From Ancylostoma caninum (taxonomy: Eukaryota > Nematoda > Chromadorea > Rhabditida > Ancylostomatidae): a stretch of 64,000 nucleotides of DNA. The position numbers were made by a program, and so were the translations under genes. The stretch covers positions 335,001-399,000 of the forward strand of contig JBAJFG010000442.1 in the NCBI GenBank assembly GCA_037903475.1. Direction: 5' to 3'. This document shows, in pieces, positions 27,801 through 64,000 of the stretch. The notes beneath the pieces are model-generated. The model ran no database searches. It saw only the letters and a program-made list of their open reading frames with translations, and was not told where the DNA came from. How positions within the stretch are numbered: position 1 is the stretch's first letter; each line of letters begins with the position of its first letter.

Positions 27801-30800
27801 GTTTATCCACTCTGCTATCCAATATAACTCATCCATCCACGTGTGTATTCCTTAGCGCATATGCGGGTTCTCGGAGAGACAACACGAATTGAAGATGAAG
27901 TAGAACTTGAATTGTTATCAAATGGGAATCAACCGGGAAAAGATATCCTGCAGTCAAGCGAGTAGATTTGCACATCCGCGGATATGTTATTATTGGATAG
28001 CAGATTCTCGAGACCACACCAACTGATCCACGAGAGCATGTTTGTCCGCCTGGATAAAGTATATTGGATACGGGCCCAGGTCTCTTTGCAGAGCCTCCTC
28101 CTCCAGACCTCTACCCCTTGGGCCTTGGGCTCCGTCTGGTGACTGTCGTTGGGGTCCCGATATTACCTACGAAGCGAATAGTGTGTTATGCTTCGAGATG
28201 AGGACCTCTAGAACATTCTAGAGCAGATCAATTGTAGATCAAATTTTTTGGGTCAGATCATTTAGAAGCGATCCACAACCTTTCAACATTCCATGGGCCC
28301 TATAACTTTAAAGGAATTTTTGAATTTTCGAAAAAAAATATAATTTTTGAGTAAATTTTCACTGGATTTTAGGATATGTTCCGAAAACGTCAGCAGAAAA
28401 CATCCAGAGAATTACATTTCCAAACCGCACTGGGTTTATTCCGCAGCAATAGAAAACTCAAGTTTATTGACTAATGAAAATAACTGGTTTTGCTTACAAT
28501 AAAAGTCGTGTTTGATCTCTTCATAAGACATAGATCTGGTTGACATAGATCCGGTTACGTTTTTACAACAGTAGACCATGAAGGATAATCTTTAAAATCT
28601 CAGAAAAATAAGCAGAAATTACGCTAGTCTGTGTTTACGCTAATTCATGAAGATGATTCTTTAGATTACTCTCCAAGAGGACAGAACCTCTCTGAATCAC
28701 AACAGGTTGCTGATTGTGGGATTCTCGCTCGGTAGGTACGGGGGGGGGGGGGTGGGGGTGGGGAAGATACCGACTTCCAAATCTTTCAAAGCTTCTATGC
28801 CAACCACTGTTGAAGGGGTCTTCTATGCGGGGGCACCAAGGTCTCCCAACTGGACTGGTTTTGAGCCCGGAAGAATGGAGCTCTGGAAAAGTAACCGCTC
28901 CTGTCGCACCAGTAGTACTGAATATATTCTGTTGATGCTTGTAAATTAACACATACAACAGTGAAATTTATTAAAAGTAAGGGTCACACGCATCTGAACT
29001 GCAGTCATACAAGAGAGCACAGGAGAGCAGGACTCTTTCATGCTGCTGTATCACCTGTTTAGACAGGTCTGGACAAGAAGCGCAAAGATCGATTGTGATG
29101 GAGAACGGTGATATTAGTGAAACGTGAGGATGCACAGACATACAGAGTGCCACGTCGCCGGTGACGCGACGCGTGCAAGCGGGTCCGCTCCAGTGCAGTA
29201 CCCTATATCTGGTTATATACATATACGCTACATATATTCCATCCTTACAGTTCTTTGCCTTGTTAAATCTCAACGAATATTCAAACATATGGTTTATTTC
29301 GATCATATAATACTATTTTTTGAATATCCTTTGTGCTAAATAGCGACGCATTAGCAGCACAAGAGCTTCTTTTGAATTGCCTCGTAGTGTAGAAGAACCC
29401 CCACAATTATTTTGCACTGAAGAAGATATAATGTGCAAGAAGTGCAAAAAGCGACAAAGACCATGAAAAACTATAGAATTGCCGTAATCAGGCGGTACTA
29501 TGTGAAGGATAGAGTGCACAAGCTGCAAAAAGCATCAGACTCGAAAAAGCAGCCGTTTGCTAAATTTTCGTGCTTTCTGTGAAAGTGCTTAAGTGCTTAC
29601 AAGCTCATCCTTAAGGGATCGTCAGCATATGTACGTGGAATGGATTCACAAAAATGGGAGCGGAAAAGGTCCCAGCTCCTTTCTGGAGGAAATAAACTGA
29701 AGGAAAGTAGAAAAAAGGAAATGAACTGTGGAGAGTCTGCTTAATACGCTGAACAACTAAATTGGAGCCAAAAATTCCAAAATCCGGCCCGAATCTCAGA
29801 TCATTCAATCATTAGTCAATAACTTCGAATCAAGTAACCAGCTACGGATGCGAATGTGGGTGGGGAGCGTGGAAGAACACATTAGAAAAATTTCCTAGGT
29901 ATTCTCCAAAAAATCAATACAGTCATTCGATTAACCAAGAATGTAAAAGTAATTACAAGTAATTGCTCAGAAATAATTACAAAAATGAGATATAAAAACA
30001 AGGCTGTTGCAACTCCTCGAGAAGCATAATGCTTTCAGTCGCTTCGGCCACTGTGACTGTGATTCTGGCGCATATTGATTGATTGCCGACAACAGCGCCA
30101 GCGTCGCGTCGCCCAAAATCGATACGTATCAAAACCAGTGTCGCTGCGCGATTGCGGTCGAAGGCGCTATACTCCTCAAGGAGTATAGCAGCAGCCCACA
30201 CGTCTCATTCGTAAACCCGTCGCTTGTAGGCATAGTTCTCTACGAGATTTTTTTTTTCGAAAAATTAAATATTATATTTTGGTCAACCTGCTCTCCCTCT
30301 CTTTTAAATTGAACTCAGGAAGTTCTCACTCTTCCAAGTACCACGTCAGTCCCACAAGCGGCTTAAACGTTGGATGCGTGTGTACGTCCATACATTTGCG
30401 AGCATTTAGGCCTAATGCGTCATGCTTCCGATGATAGGAAGTGTCCATCTACCATAAGTAGGCGCTTTAGTAAAATTGAGATAGATTGAATCACCCGCTC
30501 TCTTTTCTGAGAATATATTGCTCTTCTGCCACCTCTACTTCTTCCCCCTCCGGAATCCAGCGAAATCTGTCAGAAAGTGGGCATTCCACGCAGAGCGGGG
30601 GCATTCTGAGTAGAAAAATTTATTTTCAAACAACGAGTCTTTTTGCCTTCTCTATTCCGAGCTCTACTCAAATTTCTTCTGCTGAACGTTAAATTATTCA
30701 TGGTTTCCTCATAAGAAAGTCCATAAATCTACCTCAGGCGCGAGTACGCTTCCCTAAGAAGAAGGGCACATATTTTTAGAGCGGCTAATTACGCACCTGA

Positions 30801-33800
30801 AATTTTTAATCTACTGGCCACGACAGAAAGGACGTAAAAATCATCATAACGAGTTCTTAGACGACTTCCTGGAATTGCTAGAAGGGCAAGTGCTAGAGGT
30901 TGTAGGACGTTGGTTTCCCAATTCTATAGAGGAGAATCGCATCTAATTTATTCCGTTTATTTCCATGGAACGATAACGAACTGGGTTGTTTGAATCTCAC
31001 TACGTTCAGCTGTGGGCCAAGACTGGTATCGATCTTTAGGAATGGGGTTTTCAACCCCGTGAATATGCTAATTCTCCAGAATTCATGAATTTCCATAGGA
31101 TGCCTGAACAGATATACATTTTCACGCTCTTTGATTTATGTATTCCCTTTCCTACGCTTTTGTTTAATGGTCAAAGAAGAATAAGGTCCAATTTCTGTAC
31201 AATCTCCAGTCCTGCCAGGGATTTTACCTATGTGAGAGTATATCTGTGCAAGAATATACGTTATACATCTTTTCTTAAAAAAGTATGACGCATCATCACA
31301 AACCTTTGACGTTTATTAGCATAGGACGGCCGAAAATTACCTGCGCACTAAAATTGAAAATTTAGCATGAGGAAGTTGTACGAAAATGTGAAATAAACCA
31401 AAAAAAAATCTGGAAATAGCGTGCAATGGGGTGCACAGGTAATTTTCGGCCACGCTGTAACAAAATCGAGTAATTTACGATAATTTTACGACTGGTGAGT
31501 TATACGTAGTATTTACTTCCTCCTTTTAAAGTCAATTCGCCTTCTCCTCAGGTTGAATTTTTCAACTTAATGATCATTTCACATTAAAAGAAAGGAAAAG
31601 ATGTTAAAATAGACCAATTACAGGACAGCGTCACCGCCCAGTTTTCCCTCATAATTCTTCATGTATCTCACCCAAGAGTCAATAGGTTGAAACCTGCATT
31701 CAAATGCTTTTGTATAATAATTTGCTCTTTTAACATATGCTATATAGGAGATTCATGAAATTGAGGTATACCTCGAAGACGAATGAAGTCTAAAACCACC
31801 TCAAAGTAACACCTTCTAGATGATTTTTAAATGTTTCCACAGAAAGGCCTCGGCATCGGTTTCAAGGCGTTCATATGACGAGAATCTGCATGAACTGCTC
31901 ATCACAATGATATAAATAATTCTATGCGAAGGACCTAAATAGTCCGTTTTGATCCACTTTTTCCGGGGAGCTTTTGGGTGGAGCCATGGTAGGGGTACGG
32001 AATTTTTTTACCATGCACTTCCTCGCTTAGCGCGCACGTACTGACCAGTTAGGTGTTGCACTCCTATCAAAGAAGTGATTGGTGAAGAAATTTCGTACAT
32101 CATTGCTAGCTGCTCTTAACCTGCAAATCTGTACTCCCCAGCCAAGGGTGTATAACGATGAGACTCGTACTATCGCTTGGCTCCGCCCATAGGCTCCTCG
32201 AGAAAATGGCTCAAAAACGGATATTTCCCCGTTTTTGCATGAACTCGTGTATACGACCTCAATCGGCAACTCATGGCGTCATATCTATTAAACAAAGCGC
32301 CGTAAGGGGGCTAGAGCGGTTAGAGATACGGGGCGGCACTCATAGACACCGCAATCTTGAGGCGCAGACTGTGTGGCGAAATGGCCGATTTCCATGGACG
32401 CAGACATGTTCGCTTCGGGACCCGCAATTTCGTCACTGCTGGCTCTCCCGCATGCACGGGATGGTGATTTCATCACCTTCGCTGGCGGTCTCACCGCATA
32501 GGGGTGAGGGAGTGTTTACGAGCTTTCCTGCTGCACAATGTACGCAGCAGGAAAACCACCCTTCCACTGTTGCGACGCTTTGTGCACTCGCAGGAAGAAA
32601 TGTACGCGTGCTATGAGAGCTGCCGCGTCTCGAAAGCTTCGGGGAGGCTGGACCTACGCGGTCGCCTCAGCCCCTGTTGAGTTTTCGCGGCGATTGTGTA
32701 GTCACAACATTCGTTCGTTTCGAGAAAGCTTCTGCACTAACGAAGAGTAAACGCCTCTAAATAGGAAGGCATGACAGTCTATATCCAATCAACTATATAC
32801 GGATGCGGGTCCACCGATGGAGAAAGGACCCGCCGTGGCCCAATGGTGCGGGGAACGCCAGGATACGGGTCCACCGATGGAGAAAGGGCCCGCCGTGACC
32901 CAGTTGTGTGAAGGACGTCAGGATACGGGTCCAGCGATGGAGAAAGGGCTCTCCGTGGCCCAGTGGTGTGGGGGATGCCAAGATACGGGCCCACCGCTAG
33001 AGAAAGGGCCGCCGTGGCCCAGTGGTGCGGGGAACGCCAGGATACGGGTCCAGCGATGGAGAAAGGTGAAGAAAGGGCCCACTGTGGCCCAGTGGTGTGG
33101 GGGACGCCAGGATACGGGTCCACCGATGGAAAAAGGGCCCACTGTGGCCCAGTTGTGTGAAGGACGTCAGGATACGGGTCCAGCGATGGAGAAAGGGCTC
33201 TCCGTGGCCCAGTGGTGGGGGGGGGGATGACAGGATACGGGTCCGGTGATGGAGAAAAAGCCCACCGTGGCCAAATGGTGCGGCGCACGCCGAGATACGG
33301 GTCCACCAATGGAGAAAGGGCCCACTGTGGCCCAGTGGTGCGGGGAACGCCAGGATACGGGTCCAGCGATGGAGAAAGGTGAAGAAAGGGCCCACTGTGG
33401 CCCAGTGGTGTGGGGGACGCCAGGATACGGGTCCACCGATGGAAAAAGGGCCCACTGTGGCCCAGTTGTGTGAAGGACGTCAGGATACGGGTCCAGCGAT
33501 GGAGAAAGGGCTCTCCGTGGCCCAGTGGTGGGGGGGGGGATGACAGGATACGGGTCCACCAGTGGCGGACGCAGAAAGTGGGCGGGAGGGGGGGCGTGGG
33601 AAGAAAAGTGGGGTCTCCGCCGTTTTGGGGACCCAGACGGAAAATAAAATTAATAATAATATTAATTATAATAATAAACAATAAATAAAAAATATATTAA
33701 AAATAATAATAAAAATAAACAATTAAAAATAAACTAACACAAGATTTTTATTTGTATTGTAAAGTAATTTCGAAAATTTGGCGACCCATTCTCGGGGGGG

Positions 33801-34711
33801 GGCGCGCCCCCCCCCTGCGTCCGCCACTGGGGTCCACCGATGAAGAAAGGTCTCGCCGTGGCCCAGTGGTGTGGGGGATGCCAGGATACGGGTCCACCGA
33901 TGGAGAAAGGGCCCGCCGTGGCCCAGTGATGCGTGGAACGCCGAGACACGGGTCCACCGATGGAGAAAGGGCCCGCCGTTGCCCAGTGGTGCGGCGGACG
34001 CCGAGATACGGGTCCACTGATGGAAGAAAGCCCGCTGCGGCCCAGAAGTGTGGAAAACACTCGGATACGATTTCGCTTTGTCCAATAGTGTGGGGAACGG
34101 CAGGATACAGTTCCGCCGATGGAGAACGCGTCTGCGTTAGCCCGGTAGTGAGGAATACGCACGAATACGCCATACGATGGAGAACGAACTTTCCATGCTC
34201 GTACTCAACTCATAAGAAGGACTTCATGTTTGGGCCCATTTAAAAATTTGTTCTATTTCTTTATCAATTTTCTAGAGATTTGCCAAGTGCGAAGCTTTTG
34301 CACATGTCCCAAGTGGCTGCCCCGCCCCACTTTCTAGCGTCCCGAAGGGGCGCTAGTAGTCATATAAAATCAGGAAATAAATAATTTTTTATATGCACCT
34401 AGAGTTCATTGAATAAAACAAAACAAAATAAAAACGATCCAGGGGTAGAATTGTGCCCTTGTACAGAGGCAAAATTCATGCCGTTGTACTCCTCGATGTT
34501 TATTTAGAACATCTTTACATCCACACAATGCCGTCACTTCACTTCTCTGATTCGTTCATTTTCAGACCGTGACCCGTTCCAAAAACGTTTCTACAACGGA
34601 CAAAACATGGCAGAATACATCGACGCAATTCGACGAGGAGCACTCAGCGGTGGCATGCCGTCCTACATGAGCTACTTGGATGTGAACCGGCGGGGATCGG
34701 CTGCAATCTGA
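24871..34711 (+). CDS. Candidate secreted neuropeptide-like precursor (two exons)
   Basis: Exon 1 (24871-24958) encodes a start Met, one Arg, then a strongly hydrophobic run ending GVVDA: a clear signal peptide. It ends GATG/gtgagc. Exon 2 (34566-34711) begins after ttttcag and joins in phase, giving a 77-residue product that ends with TGA. After predicted cleavage about 52 residues remain, with KR and two RR sites. Processing there would release FYLGSDDRDPFQ, FYNGQNMAEYIDAI, GALSGGMPSYMSYLDVN and GSAAI. No peptide ends in the Gly used for amidation. I do not recognise the family; the neuropeptide role is inferred from architecture only. An acceptor (tcctcccag) lies nine bases before the ATG and may be a leader site. 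A missed middle exon is possible, because the intron is 9.6 kb. Confidence 0.5.
26530..26945. repeat. Foldback element with about 115-bp arms
   Basis: The stretch 26530-26642 (GACTCGTAATAAAATGTATA, then GTTTTCGATGCTGATCTCAA) is repeated in reverse at 26832-26945 with a few changes. The spacer is about 190 bp. Confidence 0.7.
30166..30189. repeat. Perfect 24-bp hairpin
   Basis: Arms GCTATACTCCT and AGGAGTATAGC with a two-base loop, inside the long intron of the neuropeptide-like gene. No terminator context on either side. Confidence 0.7.
31324..31457. mobile_element. Short foldback element in the neuropeptide-gene intron
   Basis: Arms GGCCGAAAATTACCTGCGCAC (near 31328-31348) and a near-exact complement (near 31431-31451). 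TA bases lie at both outer edges. About 130 bp, probably a small MITE. Confidence 0.65.
32800..34190. repeat. Minisatellite with a 60-bp unit
   Basis: About 18 tandem copies of a 60-bp unit, roughly GGATACGGGTCCACCGATGG then AGAAAGGGCCCGCCGTGGCC then CAGTGGTGCGGGGAACGCCA. Most units differ by a few bases; the last ones (after 34020) decay. Some units carry a 12-bp insertion (ggtgaagaaagg) or a poly-G expansion. A block near 33003-33240 is almost identical to one at 33316-33553 (offset about 313 bp), so multi-unit segments were duplicated. The unit length is a multiple of three, which leaves frames open on both strands. It lies in the long intron of the neuropeptide-like gene and is interrupted by a MITE at 33560-33829. 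Confidence 0.93.
33560..33829. mobile_element. hAT-like MITE inserted in the minisatellite
   Basis: A 270-bp element with inverted ends CAGTGGCGGACGCAG and CTGCGTCCGCCACTG. It is flanked by an exact 8-bp duplication gggtccac (33552-33559 and 33830-33837). Inside are a G-rich flank, an AT-rich core with ATTAATAATAA runs and a C-rich right end. An 8-bp duplication fits the hAT superfamily. There is no coding capacity, so it would depend on a transposase from elsewhere. Confidence 0.9.
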
Positions 34712-35640
34712 TACATCATCCACAGCCATGCACCCGACAAATCGACACCTATCGTTTCACGTTTTCTATATATGTTATTCGATTACATACATGTGCAAAA
34801 CGTGCTACCTCTAGCACTATTAGCTGCTTTTGTGTGAAGAAATGTACAACCACCTGAATCACACGTTGTGCACCTTGACCAGAAGCTTTCTGCTATAGAC
34901 GAACGTAATGAGAACCCAGTAAAAGCTTCAATTTTGTTGACGATTGTTCTCGATTTCGCTGAGTTGCTCTTATCAGGAGGAAGAATAAAAGAAGTAAATG
35001 ATTGAAACAGAAGAAAACAAATCATTCTTATCTAAATCGTTTATCGCCTTTGAAGCGAGAGGCTCTAAAGCTCTTCAGTCGCCCCAGCACAACCACTAAA
35101 ATAAATTAGTAAGCTCTGAATATCCTATCTCTATGTACAAAACCTCTACAAAAATGGAATGTAACGAATACTGACAAAATGAAGCAAGATAGAGTTCTTC
35201 ACGACAATAAAAATTCTATGAAAAATGAAAACTAAAGTGAAAAGAAGGAAATATAAAAGATCAGTGAAAACGACTAGCACAAATGTTATGCACATGAGTA
35301 TTACACTGTTCGCAATGAATGACACTGGCTTGCAATCTAGAGCTCATGTCAAAAAAGTGGCTTCGTCTGCAGCTGCAGACTAAAATATTGCAAACAATTT
35401 AACATCATCTTACATGAAACTCACGTCCTATCACTGCTTCGCCTATACTACTGCAAATAAAAATCTGTAAACTCATACAACCTATTCAATCTGAAGGATA
35501 GCTCAAAATATTATGTGAACTTTGAGAAAACTAAAAACAAAGAGCTTAAGCATCTATGAGCCCACCAAACCGCTTCAAATTCAATTCCTTTTTTGTGCAA
35601 TTGCCGATTTTGCTCTACAAACCCTGCAGGATAGCCGAAT
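34712..35640. other. Convergent 3' region
   Basis: 3' UTR of the neuropeptide-like gene up to about 35000, then AT-rich sequence down to the PI4KA stop codon at 35641. No gene or repeat was seen. Confidence 0.5.
34984..34989 (+). terminator. Poly(A) signal downstream of the neuropeptide-like gene
   Basis: AATAAA on the plus strand about 270 bases after the TGA of the second exon. It is the first good signal downstream and gives a plausible 3' UTR that ends about 650 bases from the convergent PI4KA stop. Confidence 0.5.
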
Positions 35641-61024
<25,384 letters not shown>

Positions 61025-61027
<3 letters not shown>

Positions 61028-61034
61028 AAGATCT
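61025..61034 (-). promoter_or_regulatory. Probable trans-splice acceptor of PI4KA
   Basis: The minus strand reads aatacttgcag then ATCTT and ATG, placing the acceptor five bases before the start codon. No upstream PI4KA exon was found in the roughly 620 bases back to the PSME3 stop, which fits leader addition at this site rather than a normal intron. Confidence 0.55.
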
Positions 61035-61658
61035 GCAAGTATTATTGCCGTCACATACTCCTACCACGAAAATGCAGTATTCATATGTCAAAGACTGAGG
61101 GGAAAAAAACGCAAATTTTACGGTAAGGAACGGCACCAAAACCAAGCCTCGCATCCAAATAATAAAATTCAAACAGAACAAATTTTATGGGAAACTGCCA
61201 CAAAAATAACAAGATTTCGCGAAACAACAGCAATTAGCGTCAAATAAGGACGGAGTGATTGGAGTAGCATTCAGATGAATTGTTCTACACAAAAATTTAC
61301 AAACTGAAAATGCTTGAAAGCTTTTCGTTAGAAAAGAAACTCTCAAAAATTCTTCAGCCTAAGGTAAAATCTTGTAAACTAAACAGAACTAACTAATAAC
61401 CAAAAAAACAATGGAATTAACGAAAACCCACCCACAAGTAAATTCAAAAATACAGCATTGAGACACAATCAGACGTACGGTATTAACATGCATGGGAGAA
61501 AAGAATCCAAGTAGAATGAGAGACCGGATAACCACAGTGATTCACAAAAAGGAGGCATGAAGAGCCGCCGGTGGTCAATTACACGGACTGGGGATGGAAG
61601 AATGGCAAAAAAAAAGAAAGAAAACGAAAAAAAGAAAAGAAAATGGTAAAATTTCGAT
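61035..61658 (-). other. PSME3-PI4KA intergenic region
   Basis: About 620 bases hold the PSME3 3' end and the lead-in to PI4KA. The minus strand is T-rich, with a long pyrimidine tract just after the PSME3 stop. No exact AATAAA is present on the minus strand. It is longer than the MITD1-PSME3 gap, so PI4KA could have its own promoter here or be a third operon gene. Confidence 0.5.
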
Positions 61659-63594
61659 CTAGTACAACATTTCCATATTGCTGTTTCGAGGTTTCTTGAT
61701 TTTCTCGATATTTTTGGTTATGATGTCGTAAAGAGTGGAGAAGTGATTTCTCATCTCGAGTACGACCAATCTGGAGAAGAACTAATTCAAAGACAGCGCC
61801 GAAAATTCCTGATATGATACCTACCTGATATTGATGAACTGCTTTTCGTCCATGTCGAGAATTGCTCTTCTGTAGTCATCAACATGCGGATATTTTGCTA
61901 CCTGAACGAATTGAGCACGATATTTGGGAAAAGACCTTCTTAAAGCGATGGAAACTCATGAAAATGAAAAAAAAACAATAAATAACATAGAGCAATAGGA
62001 TTTTCTCAGGCGAATCATTCAGGGATATTGAGAGTATTCAAAAAAACCATCATTGCCGAACACCTCACCTTTGTAAGCAGTTTTGCTCTGCTTGTAAAGT
62101 ACCTACTCATTTGATCTAGGAACGATGCCGCTTCGCTTTCCACGTTTCGCACCTGTAACCATTAGGAGCAAATCAAAAATCGTCGTAGACAGAAAAAAAA
62201 CTTCTGAACACTTCTTAATCTGGACTCCTGCAATTCCAAATTCACTAATTTCTAACCACCACATGAAATGCTTGTAGAATATTGAAATGCAAGTTTATGT
62301 TATAAATTGTGCACAAATCGAGGCTTACCTCCCCAAGAGTTTCTTCCTGAATGGATACGCCGAAGTTGTTTCCATCTTCAATGCGTGGGATGAGCAAAGT
62401 AATCCACATTTTGACCTATAAGACGATTTCGCGTTATTCAACGCAAAAACGCGAGCTTTCGTTTACCTTGTTCACATGTTCTACAGCATCTCTCAACAAC
62501 GGCCGAACCTGGTCCATAAGATCTGCGAGCTGGGCGTTACAAGGTACCGATCCATTGATGAACCCATACAGTGGCATCCCTTTAAAGCGTAATTTTGCAG
62601 TAAAACAAATACGAGCCCAGCTCTGCAGTGAAAATTCCACTTGCTCCATGTAATACTGCTATGAAGATTCTCAAACTTAGGTATGGAAGAAGAGTTTGAA
62701 ACACACCATTCACTGTCCCATTATCGTCTCCGATCTTTCTCTTTTTTGCAACCGGAGCGTCTCCATCAATCTCCTTCTGAATTACACATCATGAGATAGA
62801 CAAAAAAGCAATATTGAATAGGCATAGAGGCAAAGTTATCACCAAAGCAGCAACTGAAGGGATAGGAATGTTCAGGTCCGGATCTGGCATCATTTCTGGT
62901 AGTCGTTCGTAGGAAAACCGGCGCGTCTGAAATTGGTGATTTTTAGTCATGAGTTTGAGAGGAAAATGAGCTCCTATTATTATTAAAGTAAGCAGTGAAG
63001 GGTAATCGTTATGCACTGTAGACAAAAGGGTGCCGCGCCGCACCAAGCTCGCGATGCGGTAGGCCAGCTGGGCTCTACAGTTCTCAGGCGTGACCATGAT
63101 TGCAGTTTTGCTTGCTTTTTCCACCGTTAAATGCAAACACATATAAAAATTAACTAACACTGGAAAAATAAGCAATGCAGCAATCTCGACCATGCCCGAG
63201 AACTACAGCGCCCAATGCAAACAGCACAGGTATTGCGTCTCGGCGCTTTGCCTGCAGTACAATGACTACTGCCCTCCAAATTATTTAAAATCACTAATTT
63301 GTCATGACATCCTTGTCATTACATCCTGACTGTACCGCAAAACTGTCACTTCACAATTTGGGAAAGATAGACTACCAGTAAACATACTTTGAGCAACGCA
63401 TCGTACTCAATGACCTTCCTCGGAAACTCCTCCATTACAATTCGCTCTGCTTCTTTGAACAATTCAGCCTTGTAGTCATTGAACTAAATTGATTACATCA
63501 GAAGTCCTATTGTGATGAAAACAGCAGAAAACCATATGTTTTGTTGTGCGAATCTCTAGGAACTCACAGATTGCGCAGCCTCGGCCTTTGTCAT
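61659..63594 (-). CDS. PSME3: Proteasome activator PA28-gamma / REG-gamma (PSME3 homologue), complete gene
   Basis: REG-gamma forms a heptameric ring that caps the 20S proteasome and promotes ubiquitin-independent breakdown of nuclear proteins (family knowledge). Nine exons were rebuilt: 63594-63568, 63483-63388, 62926-62843, 62776 to about 62705-62719, 62655-62467, 62415-62329, 62152-62069, 61901-61825, 61770-61659. The product is about 273 residues, against about 254 in vertebrates. Seen features are LNIPIPS, a basic KKRKIGDDNG segment as in PSME3, LLIPRIEDGNNFGVSIQEET (the activation-loop region), VESEAASFLDQMSRYF, KYPHVDDYRRAI and a C-terminal MEMLY. The exon 4 donor is ambiguous among three GT sites; phase favours 62719 or 62705. 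The ATG follows a ctacag acceptor by 11 bases, suggesting trans-splicing. It lies between MITD1 and PI4KA on the same strand. Confidence 0.94.
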
Positions 63595-63607
63595 GTCTAA
63601 TTTCACT
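63594..63607 (-). promoter_or_regulatory. Probable trans-splice acceptor of PSME3
   Basis: The minus strand reads gtctacag then TGAAATTAGAC and the ATG. An AG acceptor 11 bases upstream of the start, with no in-frame exon before it, is the usual nematode spliced-leader site. SL1 or SL2 cannot be told from the sequence. Confidence 0.6.
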
Positions 63608-63746
63608 GTAGACGACAAAAACCAAAATTTCCACTGGAACAGATGATTTGAGATTTAAAACACATATGTTCAGAAGGGGATAAATACGAAGTAATGGTCC
63701 GCGAGCGGTTGATCAACTTTATGTTGGCAACAGTGGAATGAAATGA

Positions 63747-63752
63747 TTTATT
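63747..63752 (-). terminator. Poly(A) signal of the MITD1 homologue
   Basis: AATAAA on the minus strand, 60 bases after the MITD1 stop codon. It is about 140 bases before the PSME3 leader acceptor, which is typical intercistronic spacing for a nematode operon. Confidence 0.7.
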
Positions 63753-63811
63753 AGAGACCTCGTTTCAAAAGTATGTACATATATAATGATGGGGATCTAC
63801 CACAACATACA

Positions 63812-63953
63812 TCACTTCTTCTGTTTTAATATATCCACGGTAGTTTCATGGCACGGACGAAAATTCAAATCAGAAGCTCCTAAGACGTATTTGCCGGGGT
63901 TTTTGAAGTAGTCTAACCCCCGTCCAATCTTCACAATCCATCCATTGTTGAAC
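63812..63953 (-). CDS. MITD1: MITD1 homologue, C-terminal exon (5' part outside window)
   Basis: MITD1 carries an N-terminal MIT domain that binds ESCRT-III tails and a C-terminal phospholipase-D-like membrane-binding domain, and it acts in cytokinetic abscission (family knowledge). Only the end is here: about 46 codons with [19 protein letters not shown], then [11 protein letters not shown] and a TGA at 63814-63812. These match the end of the MITD1 C-terminal domain closely. The exon start is uncertain: the acceptor attatag gives 63953, but atatgtag 11 bases upstream also keeps the frame open. The MIT domain lies beyond the right edge. A poly(A) signal follows at 63752-63747, then PSME3 on the same strand. 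Confidence 0.88.
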
Positions 63954-64000
63954 CTATAATGAGGCCTACATATATGAAACAAAGAAGAACCTACAAGGAT

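Larger units (their letters stand above)
24959..34565 (+). other. Long intron of the neuropeptide-like gene
   Basis: 9.6 kb between the signal-peptide exon and exon 2. It holds the foldbacks at 26530-26945 and 31324-31457, a GC-rich patch at 32300-32700, the 60-bp minisatellite and its MITE. No further exon in the right phase was convincing, but a small one could be hidden. Confidence 0.45.

Noticed and set aside
32158..32616. 152-codon open frame on the plus strand
   Set aside because: It lies in a GC-rich patch with competing open frames on the other strand, no recognisable domain and no splice context.
32779..33681. 300-codon open frame on the minus strand across the minisatellite
   Set aside because: The 60-bp unit keeps frames open on both strands and in more than one frame; the frame crosses the MITE edge and shows no domain, so it is a repeat by-product.
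32800..34190. Regular repeats considered as a CRISPR array
   Set aside because: Units are contiguous without spacers, and the host is a eukaryote.

Overview
The window is nuclear DNA of a nematode, most likely a strongylid or hookworm-like species (inference). The signs are many short introns with TTTCAG-like acceptors, splice acceptors a few bases upstream of start codons that resemble trans-splice sites, close same-strand gene spacing as in nematode operons, and many small inverted-repeat transposons. All three recognisable conserved genes lie in the right-hand 28 kb on the minus strand. They were rebuilt exon by exon, checking reading phase at each junction.

Right part, minus strand, in transcription order: (1) the last exon of a MITD1 homologue (MIT-domain protein of the ESCRT/abscission pathway), entering from the right edge; (2) a complete nine-exon gene for proteasome activator PA28-gamma/REG-gamma (PSME3), 63594 to 61659; (3) a complete gene for phosphatidylinositol 4-kinase III alpha (PI4KA, yeast Stt4), 61027 to 35641, about 54 exons and about 2,090 residues, with every kinase motif I could check intact. 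PSME3 and PI4KA each have an AG acceptor 5-11 bases before the ATG. The MITD1 poly(A) signal is only about 140 bases before the PSME3 acceptor, so this looks like a trans-spliced operon.

Middle part, plus strand: a signal-peptide exon (24871-24958) joins in phase to a second exon (34566-34711) and gives a 77-residue secreted protein with three dibasic sites, a candidate neuropeptide precursor not recognised as a known family. Its 9.6-kb intron holds a minisatellite with a 60-bp unit (about 32.8-34.2 kb). It is convergent with PI4KA.

Left part (1-24.8 kb): no conserved gene was recognised. One cysteine-rich open stretch on the minus strand (about 1.64-1.99 kb) may be an exon. The rest is AT-rich DNA with interspersed repeats: foldback elements, TTCGAA-rich repeats and possible LINE/SINE 3' tails.

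Mobile elements are the other theme. An hAT-like MITE family with CAGTGGCGGACGCAG ends has five copies in the window; one sits in the minisatellite with an exact 8-bp target duplication. A second, 1.43-kb hAT-like element with an exact 8-bp duplication lies in a 3.9-kb intron that splits the PI4KA kinase domain. Several TA-flanked MITEs lie in introns and intergenic DNA.
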